Shown piece after piece: positions 26,385 through 34,415 of a stretch of DNA of 51,363 nucleotides. The position numbers were made by a program, and so were the translations under genes. The notes under the pieces were generated by a model that had not been told where the DNA came from, searched no databases, and saw only the letters and a program-made list of their open reading frames with translations. The DNA is from a candidate division WOR-1 bacterium RIFCSPHIGHO2_01_FULL_53_15 (GTDB taxonomy: Bacteria; Margulisbacteria; WOR-1; O2-12-FULL-45-9; XYB2-FULL-48-7). Where the stretch lies: the NCBI GenBank assembly GCA_001772335.1, contig METM01000031.1, positions 1-51,363 of the forward strand, in the 5' to 3' direction. Numbering within the stretch: position 1 is the stretch's first letter; each line of letters begins with the position of its first letter.

Positions 26385-27295
26385 TCAAAGGCAGGGGCAT
26401 AAAGGTCGGCTTGATCGGCCTCGGTTCAATGGGCAAAAACCACGCCAGAATAGCGGCCGGCCTGCCGGGGCTTAACCTGGTCGGCATAGCTGACATCGAC
26501 CCGGCGGCAGAAGCTTTCGCCAAAGAACTCGGCGTTCCATTTTTCAATGATTACAAGGATCTTCTCCCGCTGACTGAAGCGATCATTGTCACCACCCCGA
26601 CCGAAACGCATCTCGCGACCGCCACCGACTGCCTGAACGCCGGCAAACACATCCTGCTCGAGAAGCCCTTCACCGGCGCTTCGGCCAGGGCGCGCCAGCT
26701 CGCGGCGCTGGCCAAAGAAAAAGGCCTGATTCTAGCCGCCGGTTTCATTGAAAGATTTAACCCGGCGTTCGTCCGACTGCTGAAAGAGATCAAAGGAGAA
26801 AAGATCATCGGCGTCGACATCAAACGACTAAGCCCCTGCCCGGAAAGAATCGCCGATACCGACGTTATTTTTGACATGATGATCCACGACCTCGACTTGA
26901 TCCAGCTTATAATCCGCGACGAGATCGCCGAACTGAACGCGAAGGGAGAAAAGATCAGGACGAAAATGTTTGACCGGGTGATCGCTAACCTGGCCTTCAA
27001 GACCGGCCCGATCGCAAGAATTGAGGCCAGTCGTGTTTTTGGCTCTAAAACAAGGAAAATCGCAGTTACTACCGAGAAATACCTGGTCGAGGCCGACCTC
27101 TTAAACAAGACGATATACCTGCGCGATTTTACGTCGCCGACACCGAGCACAACGCCGGTTAAGCCGGCTGACCAACTGACAGAGGAACAGAAAAATTTTA
27201 TCGCCGCGATCAAAAATAAAGAAGAGCCGGCCGTTAATTCAGACCAGGCAGTCAAAATATTGGCGCTGGCGGAAGAGGTGAAAAACGCATGTTAA
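26381..27295 (+). CDS. Gfo/Idh/MocA-type sugar oxidoreductase
   Basis: A 304-residue NAD(P)-dependent oxidoreductase. The N-terminal Rossmann motif is KVGLIGLGSMGKNHARIA; VTTPTETH and LLEKPFTG (catalytic-domain Lys) follow, and the C-terminal half is the family's beta-sheet domain. It is co-translated with the aminotransferase, which points to a shared amino-sugar pathway for lipopolysaccharide or glycan. It overlaps rseP by 7 nt. Confidence 0.9.
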   Translation: MIKGRGIKVGLIGLGSMGKNHARIAAGLPGLNLVGIADIDPAAEAFAKELGVPFFNDYKDLLPLTEAIIVTTPTETHLATATDCLNAGKHILLEKPFTGASARARQLAALAKEKGLILAAGFIERFNPAFVRLLKEIKGEKIIGVDIKRLSPCPERIADTDVIFDMMIHDLDLIQLIIRDEIAELNAKGEKIRTKMFDRVIANLAFKTGPIARIEASRVFGSKTRKIAVTTEKYLVEADLLNKTIYLRDFTSPTPSTTPVKPADQLTEEQKNFIAAIKNKEEPAVNSDQAVKILALAEEVKNAC

Positions 27296-28335
27296 CCAGC
27301 GTCGTCGCTTTCATTATTGTATTCACGATCCTTGCCGTTGCCCACGAGCTCGGCCACCTCATCTGGGCGAAGCGCGCCGGCATAAGAGTGTTCGAGTTCG
27401 GGCTTGGCTTCGGCCCACGCCTGTTCGCTTTCCGAAAGAAAGAGACCGTTTATTCACTCAACCTTGTGCCGATTCTGGCTTTCGTGCGGATCGCGGGCGA
27501 AGGGGAAACAGATGAAGACAAGGCCTGCCCGGAGAACGAAAAATACCAAGCCAAGACGCCCTGGCAAAAATTCAAAACATTAGTCGCCGGCCCGGCCATG
27601 AACCTGGTCGTCGCCCTGATCATCCTGATTCTGATGTCGCTGGTTGTCGGCGTCCCGACCGGCGCCTCATTTGAGATCGCCTCAGTTAACAAGGATCAGC
27701 CGGCGGCGCTCGCCGGGATAAAAGCCGGGGACAAACTTCTGACGATCAACAGCCGGAAATTTAAAAAAATGGAAGAGGCGGTTGAGTTCATCCACAAAAG
27801 CCCCAGGCAGCCCCTCACCCTGCTAATTGAAAGAGGGGGGGAAAGATTAAAGTTTAAGGCAACCCCCAGGTACAACGAAAAACTCAAAGTCGGCCTGCTT
27901 GGCTTCACGCCAAAGCTAGACTATTTGCGAACCAATCCCCTGCGCTCAATCTATTACGGAATTGAGCAAACCGTTTCCCTGGTCCTGCTGACGCTGATCA
28001 TTGTCGGGAAACTGATCACCGGCGGAGTTTCGCTGGCCGATCTGGCCGGCCCGGTCGGCATCGCGCAGATCACCGGGAAATATGCGCAGACGGGGCTGGT
28101 CTCGCTGCTCTACTTTACCGCTTTCCTGAACATCAATGTCGGGGTCTTGAACCTGCTGCCGATACCGGCGCTTGACGGCGGGCGGATCGTTTTTGTCATA
28201 ATAGAATGGCTCAGAAAAAAACCGCTTGACCCCCGGCTGGAGAACAAGATCAATTACTGGGGATTTGTAGTTTTATTGGCGCTCATGGCCCTGGTCAGCG
28301 CCCACGACATCCTACGCCTTTTTCGCGGCCAGTAA
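27289..28335 (+). CDS. rseP: site-2 membrane metalloprotease RseP
   Basis: Intramembrane zinc protease that cleaves anti-sigma factors or signal-peptide remnants. 348 residues: zinc motif [18 protein letters not shown] in the first helix, a membrane segment near residue 105, one PDZ domain (residues about 125-200, [20 protein letters not shown]), and [13 protein letters not shown] near residue 288 giving the third ligand. The 24-nt overlap with convergent folD leaves no room for a terminator. No other sigma-E gene is in view. Confidence 0.92.
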   Translation: MLTSVVAFIIVFTILAVAHELGHLIWAKRAGIRVFEFGLGFGPRLFAFRKKETVYSLNLVPILAFVRIAGEGETDEDKACPENEKYQAKTPWQKFKTLVAGPAMNLVVALIILILMSLVVGVPTGASFEIASVNKDQPAALAGIKAGDKLLTINSRKFKKMEEAVEFIHKSPRQPLTLLIERGGERLKFKATPRYNEKLKVGLLGFTPKLDYLRTNPLRSIYYGIEQTVSLVLLTLIIVGKLITGGVSLADLAGPVGIAQITGKYAQTGLVSLLYFTAFLNINVGVLNLLPIPALDGGRIVFVIIEWLRKKPLDPRLENKINYWGFVVLLALMALVSAHDILRLFRGQ

Positions 28336-29172
28336 TGCAGCCGCCTTGAGCGTGTTCCTTAAAAGCAGGGCGATCGTCATCGGGCCGACCCCGCCGGGCA
28401 CCGGCGTGATAAAAGCCGCCCGCTCTTCAGCCGAATCAAAGTCGACGTCGCCCACCAATTTATCCCCCACCCGATTTGTGCCGACATCAACCACGACTGC
28501 CCCTTGCTTGATCATCTCGCCATGGATGATTCGGGGACTGCCGACCGCCGCCACCAAAATATCCGCTCGCTTTGTCACCTCGCCAAGGTTTACTGTCCTG
28601 GAATGACAGATCGTCACCGTGGCATTATTTTGGAGGAGCAAAAGAGCCATGGGTTTCCCGACAAGGTTGCTGCGGCCGACAACGACCGCCGCTTTCCCAG
28701 CCAGGTCGATCCCTGTGGATAAAATGATCTCGATAACTCCCTGCGGCGTACAAGGAACAAAGCCTGAGTCATCGCCCTTTAATAGTTTCCCCATGTTCAA
28801 CGGATGCAGGCCGTCCACGTCTTTGCGCGGATCGACTTCATCTAACGCCTCTCTTTCATTCAAGCCGGTCGGCAACGGGAGTTGGACCAAAATTCCATGA
28901 ACCCCCTTATCGGCATTTAACTGGCGCACAATATCGATTAAGTCCCTCTGCCTGGTCGAGGCAGGCAGGCGGCGAACTTCGGATGCCATCCCGACCTCGG
29001 CACAGCCGCGCTCCTTATTTCTAACATAGACCTGCGAGGCCGGATCGTCCCCCGCCAAAACGACCGCTAACTTTGGCCGAGGCCCGCCGGTGGAAATAAA
29101 CTTCAGAACTTCGGCCTTGACTTCCGAGCGCGCTTTTGCCGCGATTGATTTACCATCAATTATCTGTGCCAT
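28312..29172 (-). CDS. folD: methylenetetrahydrofolate dehydrogenase/cyclohydrolase
   Basis: Bifunctional C1-folate enzyme, 286 residues. [49 protein letters not shown], the cofactor motif [18 protein letters not shown] and [18 protein letters not shown] are canonical. It may supply or use the methylene-THF made by the glycine-cleavage operon at 42.7-45.7 kb. Two DnaA boxes flank the GGAG Shine-Dalgarno directly before its ATG. A CTGCCT/AGGCAG palindrome (28948-28968) lies inside the coding sequence. Confidence 0.95.
   Translation of the reverse strand: MAQIIDGKSIAAKARSEVKAEVLKFISTGGPRPKLAVVLAGDDPASQVYVRNKERGCAEVGMASEVRRLPASTRQRDLIDIVRQLNADKGVHGILVQLPLPTGLNEREALDEVDPRKDVDGLHPLNMGKLLKGDDSGFVPCTPQGVIEIILSTGIDLAGKAAVVVGRSNLVGKPMALLLLQNNATVTICHSRTVNLGEVTKRADILVAAVGSPRIIHGEMIKQGAVVVDVGTNRVGDKLVGDVDFDSAEERAAFITPVPGGVGPMTIALLLRNTLKAAALLAAKKA
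28714..28722 (-). promoter_or_regulatory. DnaA box TTATCCACA (in folD)
   Basis: Perfect consensus nonamer on the minus strand. One of six between 28.7 and 31.2 kb. Confidence 0.55.
28948..28968. repeat. CTGCCT-AGGCAG palindromic repeat in folD
   Basis: A 6-bp inverted repeat around GGTCG plus trailing GCAG, resembling the CCTGCC/GGCAGG palindrome in gcvPA (42849-42868). It encodes the LPASTRQRD stretch of FolD without changing length. Confidence 0.4.
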
Positions 29173-29175
29173 GGT

Positions 29176-29197
29176 TTATCCACACTCCTTATCCACA
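29176..29197 (+). promoter_or_regulatory. pair of perfect DnaA boxes upstream of folD
   Basis: TTATCCACA at 29176-29184 and again at 29189-29197, 13 nt apart, in the 38-nt folD-mnmE gap. In the folD direction they flank its GGAG ribosome site, so bound DnaA could affect folD expression. Confidence 0.7.
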
Positions 29198-29210
29198 GGC
29201 CAAAAGAACC

Positions 29211-30569
29211 TCACTTGCCAACACAAAAACCAGAAAATATCTGATCAATGACCTCATCAGAAACCTGGTGGCCGGAGACCTCGCCCAAAGCGGCAACCGC
29301 CAGCCGCAGATCAATGGCGATCAAATCCAAAGGGACTTTTCCTCTTGCGCCGTCCAGAACGCCCTCCAAGGCCTCTCTGGCCCTCAATAAGCACTCTTCA
29401 TGCCGCATATTGATCAAGCCGCCGTCAACCGCCATAATCTTATCACGGCTGATATAATTCGCAATGAGTTTTTTTAAGTTATCGATCCCCTCGCCTGTCA
29501 GCGCTGAGACAAAAGCCGTAGCCTCCGCGCCCTCAAATTTATCCACAGTAGCCAGAAGGCCGAGATCAATTTTATTAAAGACCGCGAGGCACTTATCCAC
29601 ACCATATTTAGAAAGCAGACATCCATCTTCGGCAGTCAAAGGAGCGCTTGCGTCAAAGACCGCCAAAACCAGATCGGCTCTGGCGATCTCCGCCTTCGTC
29701 CGCGCAATCCCCTTTTCTTCAACCACATCACCAGGCGCCCTCAAACCCGCGGTGTCAACAAACAAAAAATGGACCTCATCAAAGACAAACCCCTCTTCAA
29801 CGGTATCGCGAGTCGTGCCCGGCTGATCAGAAACGATCGATCGATCGGCCTCAATCATCGCGTTGAGCAGGCTGGACTTGCCGACATTCGGCCGGCCGAC
29901 TATCGCAACCCTGGCCCCCTCTCTCATGACCCGGCCGCCGGCGGCCGTTGCCAATAAAGCGGCAATCTCATTAACCACTGACCGGCAAAGATCAATAATT
30001 TGCTCCCCGCCAACTTCGCCGATATCCTCCGGGAAATCCAGCCCGGCCTCGATCTCTGCCAGCAATGACAAGAGTGAAGACCGGAGCGCGGCAACTTTTT
30101 GTGAAATGCCGCCGGAAAGCTGCGCGGCCGCGGCAAGCGCACCCTTATCAGAGCGGGCCGCGACCAAATCAATAACCGCCTCCGCTTGAGCCAAGTCAAG
30201 CTTGCCATTGAGAAAAGCGCGCCTTGTAAACTCGCCCCGCACCGCTTGCCGGGCCCCGGCTGCGATAACTAACTCGAGCACCTTGCGCAAAACCACGCGC
30301 CCGCCATGACAATTGATCTCGATGATATCCTCGCCAGTATAGCTGTTAGGCGCCTTCATATAGTAGTATATAACCTCGTCAAGGCGCTTGCGGTCCGAAA
30401 GCACCCATGAGTGGTAAACGCGAGAGGGGATTATGTGCCGCGGAAAATTATCAATTAATTGTTCTGATATCCCGATCCCCTGATTCCCTGATAACCTGAC
30501 CACCCCCACCCCGCCGGAGCCAAAAGGGGTTACGATGGCGGCAATAGTATCATCTAACGCGGATTTCAT
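29211..30569 (-). CDS. mnmE: tRNA modification GTPase MnmE
   Basis: Works with MnmG (partial gene at the right edge) to modify the wobble uridine of certain tRNAs. 452 residues: N-terminal THF-binding domain, GTPase inserted at about residue 215 (G1 GRPNVGKSSLLN, G2 GTTRDTVEE, G3 DTAGLR, G4 NKID) and the C-terminal CxGK motif (FCVGK). Residues about 23-34 (RLSGNQGIGISE) are encoded by the CTGATNNCC word repeat where other MnmE proteins have RxSGPDA. Two DnaA boxes lie in the GTPase part. Confidence 0.96.
   Translation of the reverse strand: MKSALDDTIAAIVTPFGSGGVGVVRLSGNQGIGISEQLIDNFPRHIIPSRVYHSWVLSDRKRLDEVIYYYMKAPNSYTGEDIIEINCHGGRVVLRKVLELVIAAGARQAVRGEFTRRAFLNGKLDLAQAEAVIDLVAARSDKGALAAAAQLSGGISQKVAALRSSLLSLLAEIEAGLDFPEDIGEVGGEQIIDLCRSVVNEIAALLATAAGGRVMREGARVAIVGRPNVGKSSLLNAMIEADRSIVSDQPGTTRDTVEEGFVFDEVHFLFVDTAGLRAPGDVVEEKGIARTKAEIARADLVLAVFDASAPLTAEDGCLLSKYGVDKCLAVFNKIDLGLLATVDKFEGAEATAFVSALTGEGIDNLKKLIANYISRDKIMAVDGGLINMRHEECLLRAREALEGVLDGARGKVPLDLIAIDLRLAVAALGEVSGHQVSDEVIDQIFSGFCVGK
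29539..29547 (+). promoter_or_regulatory. DnaA box TTATCCACA (in mnmE)
   Basis: Perfect nonamer inside the mnmE coding region, part of the 28.7-31.2 kb cluster. Confidence 0.5.
29593..29601 (+). promoter_or_regulatory. DnaA box TTATCCACA (in mnmE)
   Basis: Perfect nonamer 54 nt from the previous one and in the same orientation. Confidence 0.5.
30464..30500 (-). repeat. CTGATNNCC word repeat inside mnmE
   Basis: ctgatatcc-cgatccc-ctgattcc-ctgataac-ctgacc on the plus strand, in frame near the MnmE N terminus. Closely matches 17583-17620 and 31320-31400. Confidence 0.75.
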
Positions 30570-30571
30570 TA

Positions 30572-30587
30572 TGTTTCACGTGGAACA
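30572..30587. promoter_or_regulatory. parS site (ParB-binding)
   Basis: TGTTTCACGTGGAACA differs by one base from the TGTTTCACGTGAAACA consensus. It lies in the mnmE-jag gap on the leftward arm of the origin. Confidence 0.8.
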
Positions 30588-30605
30588 TTTGGATGAGGAA
30601 AGGCG

Positions 30606-31226
30606 CTACTTAGGGGCGATGACCAGGCGCCGTTCCTTGCCTTCGCCCGCACTGTAGCTCTTTATCTTGGGATTATCCTGCAGAAATAAATGAATGATCC
30701 GCCGGTCCGCCGGCTCCATATAAGGCATCGCCTTTTCAACGCCTGTCCGCTCAACCTCCTCAGCCACCTCGGCCGCCAATCTCTGAAGGGCCTTCTCCCT
30801 TTTATCCATATAACCGCCAGCGTCAATGTGAACCCTGGTCATGACTCCAGTCGACCTGCGAATAATTGCGCCGACAACAATTTCTAATGACTTAAGCATG
30901 GCTCCATCTTTGCCAATGATGCGGCCCATATCCTCGCCTTTGACCGCCAACTTGACCTCGCCCTCCACCTCACCCGCAACCTCCGCAATAGCCAATAGTC
31001 CCATTTTGTCTAAGATGTTTTGCAGCGACTGGTTGGCCTCTTCGGCGGCCGAGCCCTGCTCCACGACCTCAACCTCGGCCTCCTCACCGCCAATAATGCC
31101 CATGACCGCCGGCTTGCCCTCGGTTATCACATTCACATTCACCTTGTTTTTATCCACACCGAGAACGGCTAAAGCTGCCTCGACCGCTTCATCAACGCTT
31201 TTCCCCTTCATTATTATTGATTTCAT
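30606..31226 (-). CDS. jag: Jag (SpoIIIJ-associated) RNA-binding protein
   Basis: A 206-residue cytosolic RNA-binding protein found beside yidC. Order of domains: Jag-N (MKGKSVDEAVEAALAVLGV), a type-II KH domain (GRIIGKDGAMLKSLEIVVGAIIRR, about residues 105-130) and a C-terminal R3H domain (MEPADRRIIHLFLQDNPKIKSYSAGEG). AAGGAGG precedes the ATG closely. Part of the leftward rpmH-rnpA-yidD-yidC-jag-mnmE series. A DnaA box (31150-31158) lies in its coding region. Confidence 0.95.
   Translation of the reverse strand: MKSIIMKGKSVDEAVEAALAVLGVDKNKVNVNVITEGKPAVMGIIGGEEAEVEVVEQGSAAEEANQSLQNILDKMGLLAIAEVAGEVEGEVKLAVKGEDMGRIIGKDGAMLKSLEIVVGAIIRRSTGVMTRVHIDAGGYMDKREKALQRLAAEVAEEVERTGVEKAMPYMEPADRRIIHLFLQDNPKIKSYSAGEGKERRLVIAPK
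31150..31158 (+). promoter_or_regulatory. DnaA box TTATCCACA (in jag)
   Basis: Perfect nonamer near the 5' end of jag; nearest of the six to dnaA. Confidence 0.5.
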
Positions 31227-31244
31227 ATAATCCTCCTTATTTTG

Positions 31245-31437
31245 GATATTGGGGGATTGGGCAATTGGGATTAGAGGATTGGGAAATTAAGGAATTCGGG
31301 AAAAAGAGCCTGTCCTTACTGATTTCCCGATGCCGTGATGCCCAAATCCTGATATCCTGATCCCCTGATACCCACACCCTGATTTCCCGATACCCCGATA
31401 CCTTAATCCATATCCCCTAATTCCCCAATCCCCTAAA
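31245..31437. repeat. long word-repeat array between jag and yidC
   Basis: About 190 nt filled with degenerate 7-9-nt units: first GGATTGGG/AATTGGG (31250-31300), then CTGATTTCC, CTGATATCC, CTGATCCC, CGATACCC (31320-31400), then CTAATTCC/CCAATCCC (31410-31437). The outer parts are approximate inverted copies of each other (GGGGATTGGG against CCCAATCCCC), so a large imperfect hairpin is possible. The array ends inside the yidC stop region. The style matches the STRR repeats of cyanobacteria. Confidence 0.85.
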
Positions 31438-32074
31438 AACTCTTTTTCGGTATCCGTTGCTTCATAATGTACGACTGCTGCGCCCAACCCATTAAATTAG
31501 ATATGATCCAATAAAGTTGAACTCCCGCGGCGAAATTATAACTGATAAAAGTGATAAAAATCGGCATAAACCATAAAATCGCCTGGCTCTGGCCCGGAGT
31601 GGCCGGCATTGACTTCTGCGAAAGCCAGGTCGAAACACCGATCAAAACCGGTAAAACAAAAAACGGATCCTGTTTTGAGATGTCGTTGATCCAACCCGGC
31701 ACAAAAACAGCCCCTTGCCCGACTATGGTCAGAAATTCCTTGCTCTGTAGGGCAAAAAATAGCGCTAAAAAGAACGGTATTTTTAACAAGACGGGCAAAC
31801 ATCCTCCCAAAGGATTGACTCCTTCGATCTTATAAAGCCCCATCATCTCCTTCTGAAGTTTCTTGGGGTCATCCTTATGCTTTTCCTGAATCCCTTTTAA
31901 TTTTGGCTGGATTCTCTGCATGGCCGCCATCTGTTGGAGCGAAGACAAAGTGAGCGGATAAAGGGCCAAATTCACGGTTATAGTCAGCCAAATAATGGCC
32001 AAACCCCAATTATGCCCCCCGATGGCATAAAAGAACTTCAGAACCTCAAGCATTATGTTTGACAAATAATCCAT
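31433..32074 (-). CDS. yidC: membrane protein insertase YidC (short form)
   Basis: Inserts proteins into the inner membrane. The 213 residues hold only the conserved core: N-terminal helix IWLTITVNLALYPLTL, cytosolic charged hairpin (MQRIQPKLKGIQEKHKDDPKKLQKEMMGLYK), and GCLPVLLKIPFFLALFFAL, FVLPVLIGVSTWLSQ and FNFAAGVQLYWIISNLMGWAQQ. The large periplasmic domain typical of proteobacterial YidC is absent, as in Gram-positive forms. It lies between yidD and jag in the standard origin order. Confidence 0.95.
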   Translation of the reverse strand: MDYLSNIMLEVLKFFYAIGGHNWGLAIIWLTITVNLALYPLTLSSLQQMAAMQRIQPKLKGIQEKHKDDPKKLQKEMMGLYKIEGVNPLGGCLPVLLKIPFFLALFFALQSKEFLTIVGQGAVFVPGWINDISKQDPFFVLPVLIGVSTWLSQKSMPATPGQSQAILWFMPIFITFISYNFAAGVQLYWIISNLMGWAQQSYIMKQRIPKKSF

Positions 32075-32115
32075 ATTATCCTAAATCTGCCAATAGTTCA
32101 TGTCGAAATGAAACC

Positions 32116-32168
32116 GGTTAGGACCGTGCCCCGAGTTGAAACCAGTGTGGGGCTTTGAATTCCTAACC
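32116..32168. other. structured inverted-repeat element
   Basis: GGTTAGGA (32116-32123) pairs perfectly with TCCTAACC (32161-32168); inside, GCCCC (32128-32132) pairs with GGGGC (32149-32153) around a 16-nt loop. There is no T-run, so it is not a simple terminator. It lies in the yidD-yidC gap beside a parS site. Possibly a processed RNA hairpin or a protein-binding site. Confidence 0.5.
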
Positions 32169-32184
32169 AGTCTCACACAAAATA

Positions 32185-32200
32185 TGTTTCACGTGAAACA
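32185..32200. promoter_or_regulatory. parS site (perfect)
   Basis: TGTTTCACGTGAAACA is the exact ParB/Spo0J consensus palindrome. About 0.8 kb from dnaA, in the yidD-yidC gap. parA and parB are not in the window. Confidence 0.92.
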
Positions 32201-32246
32201 TCGATAAATCCATTATTTTAGGCAGTATATCGCCAAAAAATTAAAT

Positions 32247-32459
32247 TTACTCTGGCACAGGGTCAAAACCACCCGAAAACAGCTGATTGCATCTAATTAT
32301 CCGTTTAAACGCCAAAAAACAACCAGTGATCATCCCATGACGCACAAGAGCCGCTTCCGTATAATGAGAACAAGACGGGTAAAAGCGACACGACGGCCGA
32401 ATGAAATAAACGGCTATTTTTCTGTATAAAGACAACAAAAACATCACAAAATTAATCAT
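32247..32459 (-). CDS. yidD: membrane protein insertion factor YidD
   Basis: A 70-residue protein thought to assist YidC. FIRPSCRFYPSCSHYTEAALVRHGMITGCFLAFKRIIRCNQLFSGGFDPVP is the family signature, with its conserved Cys residues. It overlaps rnpA by 4 nt (ATGA) in the standard rpmH-rnpA-yidD-yidC order. Confidence 0.95.
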   Translation of the reverse strand: MINFVMFLLSLYRKIAVYFIRPSCRFYPSCSHYTEAALVRHGMITGCFLAFKRIIRCNQLFSGGFDPVPE

Positions 32460-32779
32460 CGATTACGTAAAAGCTCCAATATATTGTCGCCGTAAACTGA
32501 ACTTTTAACTGGTCGACCCCGCGGCACCACGACAATATCGAGATTTTTAGCTATATTATGCCTAATATTAAAGACTCCGGCCATGATTCGCCGCCTAAAT
32601 TGATTTCTGACAACTGCCGTACCAAGCCGCTTTGAACAGACAACAGCCCAGCGAGAAAAGGAATAGCAGTTTGCCTGAGCAACAACATTGAGGAGTGGGG
32701 TGGAGTAGTGGAGTTGCTTTCTTTTTAGTATCCCTTTGATCTCGTGTCCGCTCACGAGCCGTTCCCGCTTAGGGAGCAA
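32456..32779 (-). CDS. rnpA: ribonuclease P protein component
   Basis: Protein subunit of RNase P, which matures tRNA 5' ends. The core [39 protein letters not shown] (the RNR-type motif) and DIVVVPRG are typical. I place the start at TTG 32779 (LPKRERL, the usual beginning, 107 residues), overlapping rpmH by 11 nt. An in-frame ATG at 32830 would add 17 residues read across the 3' half of rpmH in another frame and cannot be excluded. Confidence 0.9.
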   Translation of the reverse strand: MLPKRERLVSGHEIKGILKRKQLHYSTPLLNVVAQANCYSFSRWAVVCSKRLGTAVVRNQFRRRIMAGVFNIRHNIAKNLDIVVVPRGRPVKSSVYGDNILELLRNR

Positions 32780-32909
32780 GGCGTTTTCTTCCTTTTTTTC
32801 TGCGGCTGGCGATGACCCGGCGCCCGCCAAGCGTCCTCATCTTGACCAGAAAACCATGCGTCGTTTTTCGGCTCTTGACATGCGGCTGGTACGTTCGTTT
32901 TGTCGACAT
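32769..32909 (-). CDS. rpmH: ribosomal protein bL34
   Basis: A 46-residue basic protein. [19 protein letters not shown] and [23 protein letters not shown] are the complete L34 signature; KRTYQP is nearly universal. The -10 TATAAT ends 9 nt before the ATG, with no Shine-Dalgarno between. Head of the leftward origin-flanking series. Confidence 0.97.
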   Translation of the reverse strand: MSTKRTYQPHVKSRKTTHGFLVKMRTLGGRRVIASRRKKGRKRLAP

Positions 32910-32918
32910 TTCATAATT

Positions 32919-32948
32919 ATTATAGACCATGACGGCGGCAACTGTCAA
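32919..32948 (-). promoter_or_regulatory. rpmH promoter
   Basis: Leftward TTGACA (32948-32943), 18-nt spacer, TATAAT (32924-32919). Both hexamers are perfect. Predicted start of transcription lies only 2-3 nt before the rpmH ATG. Confidence 0.85.
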
Positions 32949-32956
32949 CCTGGTGA

Positions 32957-32985
32957 TTGCGGCGGGGCTTATTCGGTGATATAAT
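32957..32985 (+). promoter_or_regulatory. dnaA promoter
   Basis: TTGCGG (32957-32962), 17-nt spacer, TATAAT (32980-32985). Leader of about 40 nt. No DnaA box is visible in this rpmH-dnaA gap. Confidence 0.65.
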
Positions 32986-33033
32986 TAATATTGCCGAGCC
33001 GCCAAAGAAGGACTCACGGCTTCAAAAATCAAT

Positions 33034-34398
33034 ATGACAGAAATAGACATTAATCTGATCTGGAACCAGGTCCTGCCGCTGCTCGAAAAGAGCTTGAATC
33101 GTCCTGTTTACGAAACACTGGTTTCCTCGACAAAACCACTGTCTTATGGCGACGGGAAATTCGAAGTCGCTGTCCCGGCGCAAGTGGTCAAGGACTGGCT
33201 TTCGAAATTCTGCGTCTCGCTCCTGGAGCAGGAACTGCGCGCCTTTGTGCCCGAGATTAAGCTGGTGTATTTTACCGTCGGGCCGGAAGAGCTTTTCTCG
33301 ACGCCGCTCTTCGAGGCCGCCGCGCCGCAAAAGCCGGCGCATCCGCAGAGAATAAATCTTTCTCTCAATTTCCGCTACACTTTCGACAGTTTTGTCGTCG
33401 GCCATGGCAACCGGTTCGCCCACGCGGCCGCCCTGGCGGTGGCCGAGAGCCCGGCGACGGCCTACAATCCGTTTTTTCTCTACGGCGGGGTGGGGCTCGG
33501 CAAAACCCATCTCATGCAGGCGATCGGCCACCGCGTCTCGCTCAAGAATCCGAAGGCGAAGATCCTCTACACCTCGTCCGAGATGTTCACCAACGAACTC
33601 ATCAACGCGATCCGCGACGACAAAAATGTCCAATTCCGCAACAAGTACCGCAATATCGACGTCCTGATGGTCGACGACGTCCAGTTCATCGCCGGCAAGG
33701 AAAGGACGCAGGAGGAATTCTTCCACACCTTCAACGCCCTCTACGAGGCGCACAAACAGATCGTCCTGAGCTCGGACCGGCCGCCTAAAGAGATGCTGAC
33801 GCTGGAAGAGCGCCTGCGCTCGCGCTTTGAATGGGGGCTGACGGCCGATGTTCAGGAGCCGGATTTTGAGACGCGCGTCGCCATCCTGAAGAAAAAGGCC
33901 GAGATCAGCGGCATCACGCTCGCCAACGAGATCCTCGATTTTATCGCCAGCCGCATCGTCTCGAATATCCGCAAACTCGAGGGGGCGCTGATCCGCGTCG
34001 TCGCGTTCTCTTCGCTCAATAACGTCGCGATAGACATTCCGCTGGTCGACCGGATGCTCAAAGACATCGAGACGCCGCCAAAGAGCGCCGTCAATATTTC
34101 GATCGACCTGATCAAGAAGCTGGCCGCCGAGCACTGCGGCGTGCGGCCCGAGGACATGACCGCCAAAATCCGGACGGAGAAGATCGCCGGCGCGCGCCAG
34201 ATGGCGATGTTCCTGGCGCGCGAGCTGACCGGCGCGTCACTGCCCAAGATCGGCAATGAGTTCGGCGGCCGCGACCACACCACGGTCCTGCATGCCTGCG
34301 AAAAGATCAGGGCCTCGATCAAGCGCGACGCGCGGCTGGCCGATGATATCAGAACAATCTCGGCCGCCGTCAAGAAATTCACACCCCGGACTGTGTAA
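33034..34398 (+). CDS. dnaA: chromosomal replication initiator DnaA
   Basis: A 454-residue AAA+ initiator. Domain I is about residues 1-90; Walker A is GGVGLGKTHLMQAI (about 150), Walker B LMVDDVQFI, sensor region SSDRPPKEM. The C-terminal DNA-binding helix-turn-helix ends in GGRDHTTVLHACEKI, the box-recognition signature. The standard signature suggests ordinary TTATCCACA-like recognition, although boxes in the dnaA-dnaN gap read TTATCAACA. Confidence 0.98.
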   Translation: MTEIDINLIWNQVLPLLEKSLNRPVYETLVSSTKPLSYGDGKFEVAVPAQVVKDWLSKFCVSLLEQELRAFVPEIKLVYFTVGPEELFSTPLFEAAAPQKPAHPQRINLSLNFRYTFDSFVVGHGNRFAHAAALAVAESPATAYNPFFLYGGVGLGKTHLMQAIGHRVSLKNPKAKILYTSSEMFTNELINAIRDDKNVQFRNKYRNIDVLMVDDVQFIAGKERTQEEFFHTFNALYEAHKQIVLSSDRPPKEMLTLEERLRSRFEWGLTADVQEPDFETRVAILKKKAEISGITLANEILDFIASRIVSNIRKLEGALIRVVAFSSLNNVAIDIPLVDRMLKDIETPPKSAVNISIDLIKKLAAEHCGVRPEDMTAKIRTEKIAGARQMAMFLARELTGASLPKIGNEFGGRDHTTVLHACEKIRASIKRDARLADDIRTISAAVKKFTPRTV

Positions 34399-34415
34399 AA
34401 AGACCGGCGAGAAAG

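Noticed and set aside
31287..31487. 66-codon frame with repeated RGYG/GIGKS-like peptides
   Set aside because: It is the translated word-repeat array plus the end of yidC in another frame, with no start signal.
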